Below are positions 48,421 to 59,506 of a DNA stretch of 64,000 nt, piece by piece. The position numbers were made by a program, and so were the translations under genes. Every line of letters starts with the position of its first letter. The first letter of the stretch is position 1. Source of the DNA: Suillus spraguei (Eukaryota > Basidiomycota > Agaricomycetes > Boletales > Suillaceae); contig JABCPU010000157.1 of assembly GCA_016800925.1 (NCBI GenBank), forward strand, positions 62,001 to 126,000, in the 5' to 3' direction. The notes under the pieces are model-generated. The model ran no database searches. It had not been told where the DNA came from and was given only the letters and a program-made list of their open reading frames with translations.

Positions 48421-48981
48421 GCTGCTGTACTCAACACAATGGCAATGGCTGGGGGTAAATGACTGTTGGGTAGAATCCCAGCATTAAATATCGGAACTTC
48501 CTTCGGTTGAAGAGCATGCCAGCATTACCGATCATTTTACATACCAATATGCGTGAACCAATCAATGTGTGATGAGTATCGGAAATTAAAGATGTGAACT
48601 GACACCCCAAAAATAATCACGCAACTACGTAATTAATCCTTGACCCAAAATGTGGGCCAAAAGCACCTACACCTCAACGAAATGCAATTAGTGTGATATG
48701 TGCTATATGTCAAAGTCGGGAGCTTTGTGGCTGGTCTCCACGAATCACATCAATGTCGGGTAAAGGCTGGATATAACAACATAGACCCAAACTTTACAGG
48801 ATGAACCAGGCGTTAGGGACAACACCACAGGACAAAATCAAATAACACCTGTGGCGACAAATTGTCAGAATCATGATACTATATACAGAGGCAGCATTGA
48901 CCTATGATGAAACACAATTTTCTTGACATTCCCACTGGGGGAATTAGGTATAGTTAATGTGGTACAAGCGGAACCGACCCA
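48421..48981. other. Intergenic region between helicase block and dioxygenase gene
   Basis: No gene is seen. It lies between the start of the 47809-48420 gene and the 3' end of the dioxygenase gene, which is on the same strand and upstream. Confidence 0.4.
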
Positions 48982-50498
48982 TTATTCCTTTTCCTCCATG
49001 GTGTACTCTCTACAGTCGTTTCCCAACTCCTTGAAGATTGAAAAATGCATAGCTACTTCCTGAACACGACGCTCACGCTGAAGCTCGGCTGCACGCCATG
49101 CAGCAGGGCTCTCTTTCTTAAAAGCCTTTTCTGTGCGGAATCCATACTCAACCCATCTAATAAGACCACCTGCAACATATTGAGTAAAGGACAGCCTCTT
49201 CTCCAGTGGGGCAATGGGGATGTTGCCATGCCGGAGGATAGCGGAGGGGATCAAAATGGTAGCACCAGGTGGAAACTGGATAACGAGACCAAGGTCGAAT
49301 AGAACCAGATGACCACCGGTGACTGGGTTAAAATTTCCTAGGGCAGTAATGCTACACATCCCACTGGCGAAATTTCCATTGTCGGTATGATCAAAGGTGA
49401 TGGTGGCTGGTCCAAGGTTGAACGTGGTAGCAGCGAAAACACTGTTATGAAAATTCCACACCAGGTGTGGGTGCATTTTCTTGAGAGATGCTTTGGTGTT
49501 AGCATACACCTTATGGACCTTGGGCGCGTAATGACAAAGTATGCCTTGAGAAATGAATTAAACACGTGCACAAAACAGAAGCTCAGTAACTCACTGCTGC
49601 CAAACCCTGCTAGCCTTTTAATGGCCGGTTCAGACAGGAGTGCCTGAAGCTCCTGTTGGTTTGTCTTCGAGTGTTGAAGATTGCCGGGCTTCTATGTGAG
49701 TGCCATTCTATTATTACAGATGCATGTGATTGTTGTTATTTATACCTGTTGACCGCCCCCATAGGAAACTCCAACAGCAAGACATGAATAGATACCTCGC
49801 CGGTGATGGGTATCGGATGGCTTAAAGGTGCAACGCTCCCGTGCATTTTCCATTGCAGCGCAGGCTTGGGATATTGTGAACTCCCAGCCATCATCCCGAG
49901 GCTGGCCAGCGAGAACGCCGATTACCCTTCCATTTTTGTCCAGTAGGATTTGGGAGGACCTGCCATAAATCAGCCCAAGAGCCTACATGACATATGTGTC
50001 ACACCTTCCATTCCACTCCAATAAGCGAAATCCTTTGTTAAGCAATGTCTGTAGGTCTTCCATTCTGTTGACACCCTGAACTTGTTTTCCAACATATGCT
50101 CCATTCGCTATCGGCATTCCCTGCAACGAGATTCGTGTAGGCATAGGGTGTTTGAGAACTCTCTTGGATGCCAAGTTAAGTATAGGTGCATATGCGATGG
50201 CGGCCTTTTCTTGCCTCTTCCGTCGACGACGTAAGCTACAGCCTTTCTTTTTACGGGACACATGCTTCGCTTCACCAACATGTATCCGTTCGTTATTACT
50301 ATGTGCATGAGTGCAATGGCTGACTAGATTTGTGTCACGTGTATTGGAGGACAAGCTACCTTCATGCAGTGCTTCGTCGACAACCATGTCCGGTTTGGAG
50401 TCCCTGATTATCTCACGAGCGAGTGCATCCTGCGTATCGAAGGCTTCACTAAGAAGAGAAAGTAAATCATGGTTAGTATGCACAAACGCTGTGTGCAT
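48982..50498 (-). CDS. 2-oxoglutarate/Fe(II) dioxygenase, TET/JBP-like
   Basis: Members of the TET/JBP family oxidise 5-methylcytosine or thymine in DNA. Starting at ATG 50498, a basic stretch (KKKGCSLRRRRKRQEKAA) precedes an exon series joined in phase: EWNGR to SSQILLDKNGRVIG, GGGQQ to KPGNLQHSK and FGSS to ILCHYAPKVHKVY. The catalytic half has the iron-binding H-x-D (FDHTDNG), NPVTGGHLVLFDLGLVI, the second histidine in ILIPSAILRHGN and the 2-oxoglutarate-binding arginine in KRLSFTQYVAGGLIRWV. It ends EYTMEEKE at 48982. The length is about 420 residues and no break is seen, so it looks active. Iyer and colleagues reported expansion of such genes with KDZ transposons in mushrooms; no KDZ transposase is seen here. 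A role on DNA is inference from family resemblance. Confidence 0.65.
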
Positions 50499-50886
50499 GT
50501 TTCCGGAATTGTGACTGAGTCGTATTAGTAGATGGCACCAGTCTCAGTGGAATCAACATCGCACATCAAATTTCGGTCCCGAGTTATTTGCTGAGGCTGG
50601 GAACTTTTTGTATAAAGGATGGCAGTGGCGTCAAACTTTCGTTCAATTAGGAAATGTTGGACTTAGTGAAATTTAGCTTGTTGTACATATACACCCACAT
50701 TGCCTGTAATTCATTATCATTATGCCATTTATAACTATTATTCCTGCCTCTAAAAACACAAGAGCCTGCTAGAGCATAACAGTAACCTTATATTGTCCAT
50801 TACAATGAGGGGACCAGGATGGGCCAAACACTTTGGGAGCTGACAAAGTTTTTCTTGGTATGTCGACAGTACATTCATGGTGAGAC

Positions 50887-51310
50887 TCACAACAATGTTC
50901 TCAAGGCACTCTGGGAACAACTTCCTGAGTCATAGAGCCTTTGACAACAGTTGCAGCAACAACGCCATCCAGTGTGAGGAGGGCTTCTGTGGATGTCCGC
51001 TGTCCAAGGACAAACACCTGCTTTTTCTCTGCACGTGTTGTAGCTCACATCAGCACGTTCGAGCTCACGCAAGATTGTTGTGAAATGGACAGATATGAAT
51101 TGGTTTGTTGCGAGGAGGTGCATGAACTCGTCCAAAAAATAGTCTGGATTCTGCCTTACAAGACGAAGCAGGCGATCAATATCTTCACAATCGAGAGCAC
51201 TCAGACGACGACGCATTGCTGTGCTAGGGTGATGGTTCACAACATCACCGGTTTCGCGTCAGAGGCTCAAAATCCGAACCCAAGTGCGTTCGGAAAATCC
51301 GCAGGAGTCT
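50887..51310 (-). pseudogene. Tc1/mariner transposase N-terminal remnant
   Basis: The minus strand encodes CGFSERTWVRILSL, a stop, then RETGDVVNHHPSTAMRRRLS, DIDRLLRLVRQNPDYFLDE and FISVHFTTILRELERA, a helix-turn-helix pair typical of mushroom Tc1-type transposases. It has an in-frame stop and no catalytic part. The lineage differs from the element at 32990-34045. Confidence 0.6.
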
Positions 51311-51742
51311 AGGATGTCGGACGATGGCCTCTATACCTCTTCGATGCCCACGCTGCTCGCTTCCCATTCAGTCCCTTTTCATGTGCATCCATAATATGAC
51401 GGACTTGTATCGAAAATAAATCAGTGCTAGTGTAAGAAACTTCGGTAAGATATTGAAATAACAAGTCAACGCACCGGCGCATGCTATGGAGAGGTACTGA
51501 TTCGAGAGCTGAAAGAACATTACATTCAAGATCAGACTGTTTGAAAGTCTGGTTGATTATGCAGCACCAGTCAAAAGCAACAGTTTTTGCCTCCAATGGA
51601 GTAGGTAGACTTTGCCCAGCTTCTCAGATTTACAATAGTGGTACTCAAAGTAAGTTTTGAAAACTCGCTTAAACCTGGCTAACTGCTTCAAACTCCCGGC
51701 TAAAGCTTCGGCAAGAATGCAGCCCAATTCGAAGTCAGGCAA
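51311..51742 (-). pseudogene. Possible transposase C-terminal remnant
   Basis: A frame ending at 51309 carries RRCVDLLFQYLTEVS and HIMDAHEKGLNGKRAAWASK. The 'MDAY.KGL.G..A.WA.K+Y+GHR' ending is one that I associate with mushroom transposase-like proteins. There is no intact upstream part. Confidence 0.3.
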
Positions 51743-51868
51743 GCACCGCAGGTCGGAGTTTCATGCCTCCTGCTCGTCAACGTGTGCGGCTTCCTGCAAG
51801 ACTTCGAGCTGACGCGCGAGTGCGCTCGAAGGCAATGTACCCGCCGATATCCTCTTTTGAAGGACGAT

Positions 51869-52600
51869 CTAAACAACCGTTCCCTCGAATGAACATCGCA
51901 TGAGCGCCCCAGTGTCAGCATGATTGATACCGTGACAGTGCGTCATGAGATCACAAGGGAGAGGAAGATGGCGGTAGTTCACGTAGGAACCATCAAATTC
52001 AATGACCCCACGAGCTCCTTCATAATAGCAGCGCGGGCTGCTTCAATGCCCAGCACGTTGAAGATCTCAACGCAACTGTTTGAATACGTACGAGTGAAGT
52101 CAACATCATCAATGCACATGACAGTCTTGAGATTGATACCGTCTGTCTCCAACACCCACTCCTTCTTTGGCTTGATGGCCCCTGTGTTGTCAATATACAC
52201 TTTGTCATGCTGCTGCAGAAAGACTTTTTGGATGCCAGGAACCCTGCACAGGCTGATGGAATTCAACATCGTGTTTTCTAGCTGACGAAGAGATAAGCCT
52301 CGAGGGTAGACAGTGGAGGAGGATGATGTTTTTATTTTGGTACCAATGTTGATGATCTCCTTTAGACACGAGACACCGAGTGTTACAGACGCTGGCACAA
52401 TGGAACGTATCGAGCGTCATTTGCATAGCCTATTCACTGATCGACTGAGCAGCAAGTGTGCCCCACATCTCTCCTGAGTTCACCAGGGATTGGTTGAACT
52501 TGGACTTCTCTTGTCAGCGGATCATCACCTATGAATTCTCGTAGAAGACGGCGGTCATTTAGAAGCTTGTTTTATTCTCTGTTCAACTTCATCTGCGGCT
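51869..52600 (-). pseudogene. RPB1: Decayed fragment of RNA polymerase II subunit RPB1
   Basis: In descending coordinates the minus strand shows NKLLNDRRLLREFIGDDPLT, then in another frame FNQSLVNSGEMWGTLAAQSI, a stop, [13 protein letters not shown] (trigger-loop region), [19 protein letters not shown], and after an internal gap [28 protein letters not shown] and [16 protein letters not shown]. After another shift come [20 protein letters not shown] and [14 protein letters not shown], ending at TAG 51869. These match the order of blocks in the second half of RPB1 but with deletions, at least two stops and several frameshifts. It is a nonfunctional copy; the real RPB1 must lie elsewhere. Confidence 0.85.
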
Positions 52601-53754
52601 GGTATTAGGCAGGAATCCACTCCTCCGCCTATATACGCTTTGAAAATGCCAAGTGTTTGAATGTCCGACTTCGCGTCGATGTGCGCCGAGCATGTTTCAA
52701 CTTTATTTCTGTTAGTCTTAAACGAGTTCCGTCATACTCTAGCCAAGAGTTTGAACGAGTTAGCCAGCGTCTAAGCGAGTTTCAAAAGTTACCTTCAGTA
52801 TCACTAATGTCAAAGAGTTTTTGTTTCTGCAAGATGTTGAGAAGGAGTGTTGGTTCCGTCAATAACTTCTGAAGCGGATCACCAAGTAGACCCTGATGAC
52901 AAAGCCCAATCAGCACGTCCCAAACATAAGAAAGTCATCTCCACTCTCAGTTTCAGCCATATTCTAATTCTAAAACACAGGTTCTCTGAAGATGTACCTC
53001 ATCTAACATTCGTAGGTATTACTTTAGCGAAAAAAGACAATCTGGAGGAGATGCGATCTGGTGCTTTTGAAATTGGCACGATTTGGTCACCTGATCAAGT
53101 GAAGTATGACTGCGGCCTATCTTAGGAGAAGGAAACATGGTGTACAGATGTCTGGATGTTCAAAGCACATACATTTCCGTTATCAGAGAAGTTTCGAGAT
53201 CGCTAGGCAGCCGGAGTGCAACTATGGTGGGAAGTTGGCAGAATAAATTCAATACCAGGCAAACAAATATATATATACAAATTCTCGACACCAAACAAAC
53301 CGCCATACAACCACACAGGAAAATACATCACTATCATGCGAGCACTATCACTTTACAAGCTCACGGCTGAACGAGTAATGTCAGATGAGGGCATTTTCTG
53401 GAAATGATGGAACATGAGTAACTTTTAGCATCATTTCCGTGGGATAAGACGGGTATGAATACTACATGACATAATGCCATGTGGTAAATAGTAGATCCTG
53501 GCTTGACAACATTGTGGATGCTGCATATCCAATCGCTGGGAGTTACCAAGAGTCACTTTGGGAACGTGGCATACATCTAGTATGCTAACTGAGAGTCCAT
53601 AAAGCGCTGCATCTTAAGAATTTTAATTATGTGTTGAGGTATATAAATAAAAACATCTTCTCAAATATTGTGAATGTGGCGTGAGAAGGGGAATGTATTG
53701 ACACGTATATAATCAGCACATAGACAGTGTTTATCTTCCCCTGAGCCATATATC
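52601..53754. other. Stretch without a supportable gene
   Basis: Only short frames are present. A plus frame at 52847-53125 (with FSEDVPHLTFVGITLAKKDN) has no recognised family. Confidence 0.35.
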
Positions 53755-55118
53755 ATGTATCCAACACTGACAGACATAGACACAAGTGGTGATGCGCCTT
53801 CCAACGTCCGACTAGAGGAAACATCATTTCGTAACAACCTACCAACACCACCTAACAGCACACGGACCTCCCTTGAGCAATCCCAGTGTCAACCAACATC
53901 CCTGTTCCATTCTGAAACCCCACAAGTGGAAGAATCTCCCATAAAAGTGAATCTACCACCCAGCCATTTAACCCCTCCACCATCTCCATCAGGTCCAGCT
54001 CCAGCAACATGCGACTCTATTTTGATGTACTTCAGCAAGGTTGCAGATCGGGAAGTCACAAGGGTTGTCGTGCAAGATGTTTTATCTTCTACATATGAAG
54101 CTGTGGTGGAAAAAGCCACAAACAATGGGGATTGGCAAGCTGTGAGGTGTGACATAAGTTTGATCAGCTTCAGTTCAATCAATGTTAAGGAAAATGTAGA
54201 GTCGACTATAATGAGGGTGTGCTCGTTGTACACTGCCCAAACCTTGGCCATGAGATCCTTCTAGAACTGTTTGATGTGATGAGGTACGCAGGAACGTCGT
54301 ACCCAAAGACATATCATGGCAGTACAATCATCCAGGGCGGGTCAACAACGATTACTTTGGCGGCTGGATCAAAATCACCTGATTTCAGCCTATATGAAGT
54401 GAAAGACTGTGGCGGGCAGTCGCAAAAACGGACAAATGGGCTCCCTACGATCGCCTTTGAAGTAGGATACTACGGAGAAGGAGAAAAGAAGTTGGCCTTA
54501 GATGCTGGCAGACTTATATGCCTATCCAAAGGCATGATACAATTGGTGGCAACCATCAATGTGGAGAAGGAAAACTATGGGCAACGGAAACTGAAATCTG
54601 TGATCTGGACCCACTGGGAGATGGATCCAGGGTATCCTCGGATTGTTGAAAAGAACGACACTTATGAGCTTAACAAGCTCGTTCCTGAAAGCGATGGAAA
54701 AATTATAAAGGGTATAGAGACCGTCCAACCAACACCCGATGCCTATCGAGCAGTAGTGAATTTCGCTAAGATACCCCATTGGGTCAGAGCCTACAAATCA
54801 AACACCTACAAGGTAATTAACCCAGTGACTTGTAGAATTTAAACTGCTGACTTCCATGACCTGGAGCTATTCCCAGATCAAGGGATCACGTCTATCCCGA
54901 TCCTGTATTGTCATTTGTTCCGTGACCCTGAAGAAACCGATCGAAAACAGCCTGCATTTACCATCAAACCTATGGATATCATGGCTACAATTCATAGCCA
55001 TGATGATGTTCAGCGGGAAATTGATGGAAAAACCAAAAGGACGGAAGAAGACGTGGACTTGATTGACAAGGAGCTGCTTGCAAGGTTAAAAAAGCGATCT
55101 GCGTTTATGCCAGTGTGA
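53755..55118 (+). pseudogene. PD-(D/E)XK-like nuclease-fold protein, interrupted by a stop
   Basis: The ATG at 53755 starts MYPTLTDIDTSGDAPS. A proline/serine-rich linker (LTPPPSPSGPAP) follows. An intron (about 54146-54198) joins DWQAVR to VDYNEGVLVVHCPNLGHE. The core has AAGSKSPDFSLYEV and LPTIAFEVGYYGEGEKKLAL, then ICLSKGMIQLVATINVE, which resembles the D…E-x-G pattern of restriction-endonuclease-like folds common in mushroom genomes. A TAA at 54840-54842 ends the frame, but the same frame stays open for 91 more codons (DFHDLELFPDQGITS to LKKRSAFMPV). It is either a nonsense mutation or a shorter protein. The family assignment rests on motif resemblance only. Confidence 0.5.
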
Positions 55119-56735
55119 GGCAAGGGGGAACTACCACCGATCTACAATGCCGCATGTAACATCCACATTCTTCATCGTAGACACCGCAATCCAGGTCTTG
55201 AAGGTGACGGCAAAATCTCATTGTCAGGGCTGGCATAATTAAAAGACACACATACCTGCAAGGCCTGAAACCATAGTTAAGCTTATTCTACTACTCACTG
55301 TAGAGCCCTTGATTTACCGCATGAAGAGAGCAAGCTATCTTCAACTGCTTGGAGGAAGGAACACTTGATGAAATGATTCATATTCTGGAAAGGCGCAGAA
55401 GACACGCAGCATACTGTCGGCGCCATACTGTTTGTTAGCCACCTTGAAGTGGTACAACAAAAGTCATCTGTAGAGACTAGACGTAGAAGTGTGAGAGAAG
55501 AATGAGGGCACATGGTAAAATATCAAGGTAGATTAGGTCAGCATGACTGTAGATCGCCATAATATTAATATTGTATTGATGACCAATTGGTTTGAATGTT
55601 CGAGCAAACACAATTTCAATGTGTGCAATAGGTATATAAACATTATACATATACAGGTCTGGTACATATTGGTAGATTTTAATTTCTATGTTACTGCCAG
55701 GATAATGGTGTGGTAAGAGATGTTTACATTACAACCACCGGTCCTGCACAGAATCGGTGCAACAAAACCTAGAATAGTCATCTCACACCGCTGTATGCAA
55801 CTTCATGAGTGGCAATCTTCACTTTGTTATATCTGGGAAAGTCACTCATTCACAGTTTTGACATGTAGCATGCAGCAAATTAGATGCCCCTCCAGCTTCT
55901 CGTAAAGTATTACTGTTGCGAGTGAAAAGTTATCAAGGACGGTTACACTCTTGAAGCTAGGCGATGCGTTTATGCTTAGCAACTGCAGCGAAAAGAATGC
56001 ATTTTCTACATCGTTGACAACGAAATCGCAGAACTTCGCACCGTCTCAATGGCTCGGACAGTCAGATTGCCGTGCATAGTGAGAGAGCTGTCAGCACACT
56101 GCATTAAACACTCTTCTTGTTTAAGCGGACGCTATCAACGGAAGTTTTATCCAGTGAGATCCCAACCATATCTAGGGTGTATGGTGTGGCCATTGTGACT
56201 TACCAAGGAGCTGCAGCTGCTGACCTGCATGGTATCATGTCATGTTGTGCAAAAATCAGCACGGAAACCCTCATCATCGCCACTCCCTTTCCATCAACAT
56301 AGGAAGACAAGTTACCTCTATGCATCAATCACCTGCCCAGTGCATTTGCAACTTTGCAATGGGGGATGGAGCATGCGACTCCAAGAGTATATTGCATTGT
56401 CCCACATGGGTATCGATTTCAATGCACAGTAATGCTGTATAAAAATGATTGACCATCGTGCGTGAGAGATATTTTACGCTTAGTCGGCTAAATCTGGCCC
56501 ACCGCGACTTCCGCATTATTCAAACTTCAAATCTTAATTATTTCAGAACGTGTCATGTCAGTTTAGTATCTACAACATTCTGCACTACACTACACAGCGT
56601 ATTTCCTTGTTGTGTCCTGCACTTGCACTGATAGTTTTGGGTGAGCTTCCCCTTGACCATCAATATCATCTGACCTACATTAGATAACTTGCACAACCGC
56701 GACTGCTGTGCCACTCTTGCTCTGGCAGTCACCAA
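55119..56735. other. Stretch without a supportable gene
   Basis: Only short frames and no repeats were recognised. Confidence 0.35.
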
Positions 56736-57144
56736 ATGGCTCGCACCAAAAAAATACCAATGATTAAACCTGTGCATGGGCAACACATGTCAAAGATAAG
56801 AAGGAAATCTGGGGTAAAACATGGTATCATGAGTAGGGCACTTCCTCAGCCCCTCCGTGATTTTTGTAGTGACTTCGATAGTCATATCTTGACATTCCTG
56901 AACTGGTGAAGTACGGCGCAGGGGATACCGATCAGCTTGAGTGTTTGCGGGTTCCTGCGATGAAGGACGGGCAGCTTCTCGGCTATGTGATCCTCCCCAC
57001 GAGATATCGGTCGTCCTGGGTGTATCTTTGCTACTGTGTGGAATACCGGGTCGCTGTATGGAACTGTTGGGATGGTGAGTCTGAGAAGAAGCAGAAAAGG
57101 AAGAGTGCAAAGACGCAACAAGGGATGGCAGAACTAGTGTCCTT
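56736..57144 (+). pseudogene. H3-tail-mimic gene, degenerate third copy
   Basis: ATG 56736 starts MARTKKIPMIKP, so only the first residues of the mimic remain. Homology to copies 1 and 2 resumes at SRALPQPLRDFC (about 56831). After an internal deletion ('cattcctgaactggtgaag', with a stop) it is nearly identical through KYGAGDTDQLECLRVPAM to AELVS. It then merges into the sequence upstream of copy 2. It is a tandem, internally deleted duplicate of copy 2. Confidence 0.75.
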
Positions 57145-57269
57145 ACCCCAATGGAACAATGGGGATTGCCGGCGGAGTTCTCAGTGACACAAACAAAACG
57201 AATTTCTGTCATTTTCATCACACAAATCAAAGCAGATTTACTTACCCCTCTCTTTCTCACTTACATTAG

Positions 57270-59506
57270 ATGGCTCGCACGAAGCAAACATCACGGCGAC
57301 AGCAACACACTGGAAAAGTGCTTCAGCCCCACTTTCAACCCATTCGCCAACAGCATCGTGCAATGACTGCAGCAAAACATGCAGCCATCAGTAGGGCACT
57401 TCCTCAACCCATCCGTGATTTTTGCATACCTGTCACCAAGGCTGAGCTCTCCATGGATCAATGGGATGCACGTGCACCTCAAAGAATTCACTATGGCGTT
57501 CCTGAACTGGTGAAGTACGGCGCAGGGGATACCGATCAGCTTGAGTGTTTGCGGGTTCCTGCGATGAAGGACAGGCAGATTCTCGGCTATGTGATCCTCC
57601 CCACGAGATATCGGTCGTCCTGGGTGTATCTTTGCTACTGTGTGGAATACTGGCTCGCTGTATGGAGATGTTGGGATGGTGAGTCTAAGAAGAAGCAGAA
57701 AAGGAAGAGTACAAAGACGCAACAAGGGAGGGCAGAACTAGTGTCCGTGTCTCGCAAGAATGCTGGTGCACGTTTCCTTCAGGCTATGGTTGCGAGGAGA
57801 ACGGTGTTGGAGGAATGTATCGCGAACGGCGTTAATGACGAACGGACCAAATCGCTCGACGAGTTCCTCATCCGTGACCGCCGAGATTGGCTATTCTTGG
57901 AATTCGATGAGTTGCCTAAGGATGCAAATGATTACTTACAGGCGGATCCATTGCACGCGGGAAACAAGAATCTCTTCGGTAGGCGTACATGACGCGCTCG
58001 TGTACATTGCTGCTGCTAACTTGCGACGGCCTCAGAAGCGGACTGGGGTGTGAATGCGGATCAAGTACCGACGATGCTTGGTGGGACGGACAATGCATGG
58101 ATGGCTAAGGGCCTCGACCTCTCAGCTATGTTCAAGAAAAATATCAATGCAGCTCTCAAGCAACTGAAGGAGGGGGAGGGAGTGGACATTATATATGATG
58201 AAAACGCTGAATTACCAGACAGGTGGCATGAGTCCCATGAGCCTCCAATTCGATTTATCAGTGAACGAAAGGAGCAATTTCTACGCGATGGTTAGTGGAT
58301 TAATTCGTGCCTCTGCCTGAACCAACATCTTGCAGGATTCACCCTTGATGAACCCCTGGTGTTTTTGTACCATTGCTTGGCGGCCGAGGATGGGATCAAA
58401 TGTGGAGACTTTCTGAGGGAAATCATGGACATGCTGGACACCGATGAGACACTGCATGAGTGGTCGTCGTGCGTGGACCAGCTGATCGATGGTAACATGA
58501 CATGGGATGAATTCAGTCATTTACTGGCCGAAGCATTGGATTTAAAGCCAAATCGTCAGGCCAACACCATCGATTCAGGTACGCGCATTCATCACATCAT
58601 CACCTCTGCGGGACTCCATATCATGCCCCGATTCACAGATGGTGGTGAGCCTGACCTCCCATTTCTCAAGTTGGATGCCAAGATTGCTGTGCGAGCTTAC
58701 CTACGCAATTCGCAAAGCGATCTCCAAGCCGCTGCCCAGCAATTTCTCCGTAGCATCGATCGATTTCCTGATTCAGGTACAAAAGATCAAGTGTGGGCTT
58801 GGATTATGAAAACGGTCAAACCCGACACTGTGGATGCAGTGCTGCAGGAGGCCCATGATCGCGTTTCGAAATCGTTGAATGGGCATCACCAAGGTACGGT
58901 TCTTGTGTGCTGCGTGTATCCACGTCTCAAATTTGCGTACTTGATTCATTGTAGATAACATACGACATGTTACCACACCGGAAAGGGAAGCGGGTTCATC
59001 CATGGGCACAGGTGTGTCTCCTCGTTGTTTTCTGCATCTGCAACCAACATTCATTGATGGTTTATTTAGATGATCCGTCGTCCGCGGTGCAAACACGACC
59101 TGCTGGGGACATCCCATCCGACATGGATGTGACGTCACCCGTTCGAGACAACGAGCAACATCCCACTGGCCATCCGCCCAGAGTCTCATCCATGATAATC
59201 GCTAGCCCGACTACTGAGGCGTCTCTTCCGACAGACGAACTTGTTGAGGGAAAATCTTTATTGATGATGCTCACACAAGTTTACAACACTATCAGCGACT
59301 TTGCTGGTGATGGCATATCTTTCCAGGACTTTCAAAACATCCTTGTGGACCGCATGCCTGTCACTCAGACACCAACAGTAACCCATGCCATCCAGACAAT
59401 CTGCCTTCGAGACATAGAACAAACGAGCTTACATATTTTATACAAGAACTCGGAAGGGGAAGAAGGGTTGACAACGGGAGTTGTTGTGAGTGGCTCTGTC
59501 AATTGA
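57270..59506 (+). CDS. Histone H3-tail-mimic protein, copy 2
   Basis: ATG 57270 gives MARTKQTSRRQQHTGK, the H3 tail with A7 changed to S. Exons are 57270-57978, 58036-58290, 58336-58893, 58955-59011 and 59070-59506, and every junction keeps the frame (for example FE to ADWGVNADQVP; RDG to FTLDEPLVF). After the tail comes a domain with DQWDARAPQRIHYG and VLPTRYRSSWVYLCYC-like strands, a basic KKKQKRKSTK patch, then helical segments with LIDGNMTWDEFSHLLAEAL. The last exon has DGISFQDFQNILVDRM. The total is about 670 residues. Copies 1 and 2 are almost identical up to SDMDVTSP and then differ strongly. Function is unknown; mimicry of H3 is inference. Confidence 0.62.

Noticed and set aside
57270..57992. 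A true histone H3 gene
   Set aside because: Only the first residues match; no histone fold, no KAPRKQL or later H3 motifs, and the protein is several times longer.
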